Assembly (NCBI RefSeq): GCF_013149295.1
Contig: NZ_JABGCB010000001.1
Coordinates: forward strand, 401,992-465,991
DNA length: 64,000 nt
Source: Novosphingobium sp. SG751A
Lineage (GTDB): Bacteria > Pseudomonadota > Alphaproteobacteria > Sphingomonadales > Sphingomonadaceae
Direction of reading: 5' to 3'
The notes under the pieces are model-generated. The model was given only the letters and a program-made list of their open reading frames with translations. It searched no databases and was not told where the DNA came from. Position 1 is the stretch's first letter; the number at the start of each line of letters is the position of its first letter. This document shows, one piece after another, positions 62,951 to 64,000 of this stretch. A program made the position numbers and the translations under genes.

Positions 62951-64000
62951 ATTAGCGGGGTGCGGGCCTCGTCTGGGGGTTGGTTTTAGGCGGCTAGCTT
63001 GCGGTGTTGCAAGCGCCGATGTTCGATGGTCTTTCGTTTGATGCGTTCGCGCTGCCTGATGATGGCCGCAGCCCTGCCGAAGTAGGCGTCAGCGGGCGTC
63101 ACGTTTTTCAGGCTCTCGTGGTAACGCTGGTGATTGTAGTGCTCGACGAAGGCCTCGATCTGAGCCTCCAAGTCGCCGGGTAGGAAGTAGTTCTCCAGCA
63201 GGATGCGGTTCTTCAAGGTCTGGTGCCAGCGCTCGATTTTGCCCTGGGTTTGCGGGTGCATCGGGGCGCCGCGTACATGGCTCATTTTGTTGGCCTCTAT
63301 ATATACCGCCAGTTCGCCCGCGATATAGCTAGGGCCATTGTCGCTGAGTAGTCGCGGTTTGTGCAACACCGTGGCGCTGTCGCAGCCTGAGGCGGCCAGT
63401 GCCAGATCCAGCGTATCGGTCACATCCTCAGCCCGCATGTTGGTGCATAGCTTCCAGGCGATGATGTAGCGCGAGTAATCGTCGAGCACGGTGGAGAGGT
63501 ACATCCAGCCCCAGCCGATGATCTTGAAGTAGGTAAAATCGGTCTGCCACATCTCGTTCGGTCGGGTGGTCTTGGTGTGGAACGCATCGGCGGCCTTGAT
63601 CACGACGTAGGCCGGGCTGGTGATCAGGTCGTGGGCCTTGAGCAGGCGGTAAACCGTGGCTTCCGACACAAAGTACTGGCGTTCATCGGTAAATCGCACA
63701 GCCAGTTCGCGCGGGGACAGCTCGGACTGTTCAAGCGCCATTTCGACGATCTGATCCTGCATCTCGGGCGGGATGCGGTTCCACACCCGGCTTGGTGCAG
63801 AAGGTCGGTCCTCCAACGCCTCCGGCCCGCCTTCAAGGTAGCGGTCATACCAACGGTAGAACGTCCGGCGGGCAATGCCGAGCCTGTCCAACGTCTGCTT
63901 GGCGGGCAGGTGCGACTGTTCGACGATACGGATGATCTCCAGCTTTTCTGCGGCAGGATACCTCATTCTTCGTCGCCCCCATCCGCGATCATGCTTTTTT
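62911..64000 (-). mobile_element. IS3-family insertion sequence, cut by the window edge
   Basis: Starts within the YhaN gene at about 62911-62914, where the protein loses homology and the sequence becomes TGTCCGTCATCAG. The transposase gene runs on the minus strand, and orfA lies beyond the right edge. The exact terminal repeat cannot be checked because only one end is visible. It interrupts the last part of YhaN. Confidence 0.75.
62986..63966 (-). CDS. IS3-family transposase OrfB (DDE)
   Basis: Integrase-fold transposase of 326 residues from its first ATG. An N-terminal helix-turn-helix (EKLEIIRIVEQSHLPAKQTLDRLGI) is followed by the rve core with Asp in WQTDFTYFKI, Asp in LLSDNGPSY and Glu in GKIERWHQTLKN, the DDE set. 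The reading frame stays open upstream of the ATG to the edge (KKHDRGWGRRR). On the minus strand this upstream part contains AAAAAAG at 64000-63994, the typical slippery heptamer for -1 frameshifting in IS3 elements, so OrfB is probably made as an OrfAB fusion from an orfA outside the window. Confidence 0.9.
   Translation of the reverse strand: MRYPAAEKLEIIRIVEQSHLPAKQTLDRLGIARRTFYRWYDRYLEGGPEALEDRPSAPSRVWNRIPPEMQDQIVEMALEQSELSPRELAVRFTDERQYFVSEATVYRLLKAHDLITSPAYVVIKAADAFHTKTTRPNEMWQTDFTYFKIIGWGWMYLSTVLDDYSRYIIAWKLCTNMRAEDVTDTLDLALAASGCDSATVLHKPRLLSDNGPSYIAGELAVYIEANKMSHVRGAPMHPQTQGKIERWHQTLKNRILLENYFLPGDLEAQIEAFVEHYNHQRYHESLKNVTPADAYFGRAAAIIRQRERIKRKTIEHRRLQHRKLAA

Larger units (their letters stand above)
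47390..64000. mobile_element. Left part of a tRNA-Lys genomic island
   Basis: Begins directly behind the third tRNA-Lys with an integrase gene facing the tRNA and continues past the right window edge. Contents are accessory: integrase, DUF6880, RusA-like, HEPN-motif protein, IS5, Hxs modification operon, YhaO/YhaN pair and an IS3. Several genes (notably 51.75-52.70 and 54.8-57.4 kb) have visibly lower GC and different codon use than the core. The right end is not in the window, so it cannot be excluded that the later part (from about 58 kb) is chromosomal. Confidence 0.6.

Noticed and set aside
47390..64000. Prophage
   Set aside because: Apart from an integrase and a RusA-like nuclease there are no capsid, tail, terminase or lysis genes.

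Overview
The window looks like a chromosomal segment of a high-GC alphaproteobacterium of the order Sphingomonadales, most likely Novosphingobium or a close relative. The evidence is the gene content and the protein character: a grpE-hrcA heat-shock pair with RpoH-type promoters, an mreBCD-mrdA-rodA operon, a glutathione transferase very like the LigF beta-etherases of lignin-degrading sphingomonads, a DOMON-like protein and a DUF817 protein. The genus is inferred from protein resemblance only; no rRNA is present.

Positions 1 to about 47,390 are core chromosome. From left to right: the start of dnaK (minus strand), a copper-chaperone lipoprotein, a glycine-zipper lipoprotein, grpE-hrcA, rph-rdgB, a CAP-domain protein, hemW-xerC, an acyltransferase, gshB-yraN-rsmI, a lipoprotein PBP activator, parE, a second acyltransferase, a GFA-family protein, the LigF-like GST, a DUF817 membrane protein, a NamZ-like muramidase with a DOMON partner, tyrS, a PilZ protein, an MFS transporter, a dienelactone hydrolase, hisI, comF, a BioC-like methyltransferase, ppdK, glyQS, two TraB/GumN proteins, a short rplY, pth, a PEP-CTERM surface protein, ychF, a MaoC dehydratase, a nucleotide pyrophosphatase, mutL, then the rod-shape operon mreB-mreC-mreD-mrdA-rodA. 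Two copies of an elaborate palindromic element (near 4.8 and 25.4 kb) each sit between convergent genes. An orphan plus-strand terminator at 23.7 kb points to an unannotated small RNA.

Three tandem, identical tRNA-Lys(CTT) genes at 47.1-47.4 kb mark the edge of a genomic island. A tyrosine recombinase gene begins right behind the third tRNA, facing it, and everything from there to the end of the window is accessory: a small integrase-associated protein, a DUF6880 protein, a RusA-like resolvase, a protein with a HEPN-type RNxxxH motif, an IS5-family element, a membrane-anchored unknown, a His-Xaa-Ser radical-SAM modification operon (hxsB-hxsC-hxsA), an SbcDC-like YhaO/YhaN pair, and an IS3-family element that runs off the right edge. 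The island extends beyond the window; no second attachment site was seen.

The most interesting locus is 54.8-58.0 kb. Two different radical-SAM maturases are encoded directly ahead of HxsA, a secreted-looking protein with eight His-Xaa-Ser triplets and a C-terminal peptidoglycan-binding domain. All junctions are ATGA overlaps, and the first of them joins hxsB to a previously unremarked 33-codon ORF that occupies the place where hxsD is usually found. That ORF is a candidate additional component or peptide substrate. The second notable event is the IS3 insertion that cuts YhaN just after its Walker B motif, so the SbcDC-like pair is probably broken in this strain.
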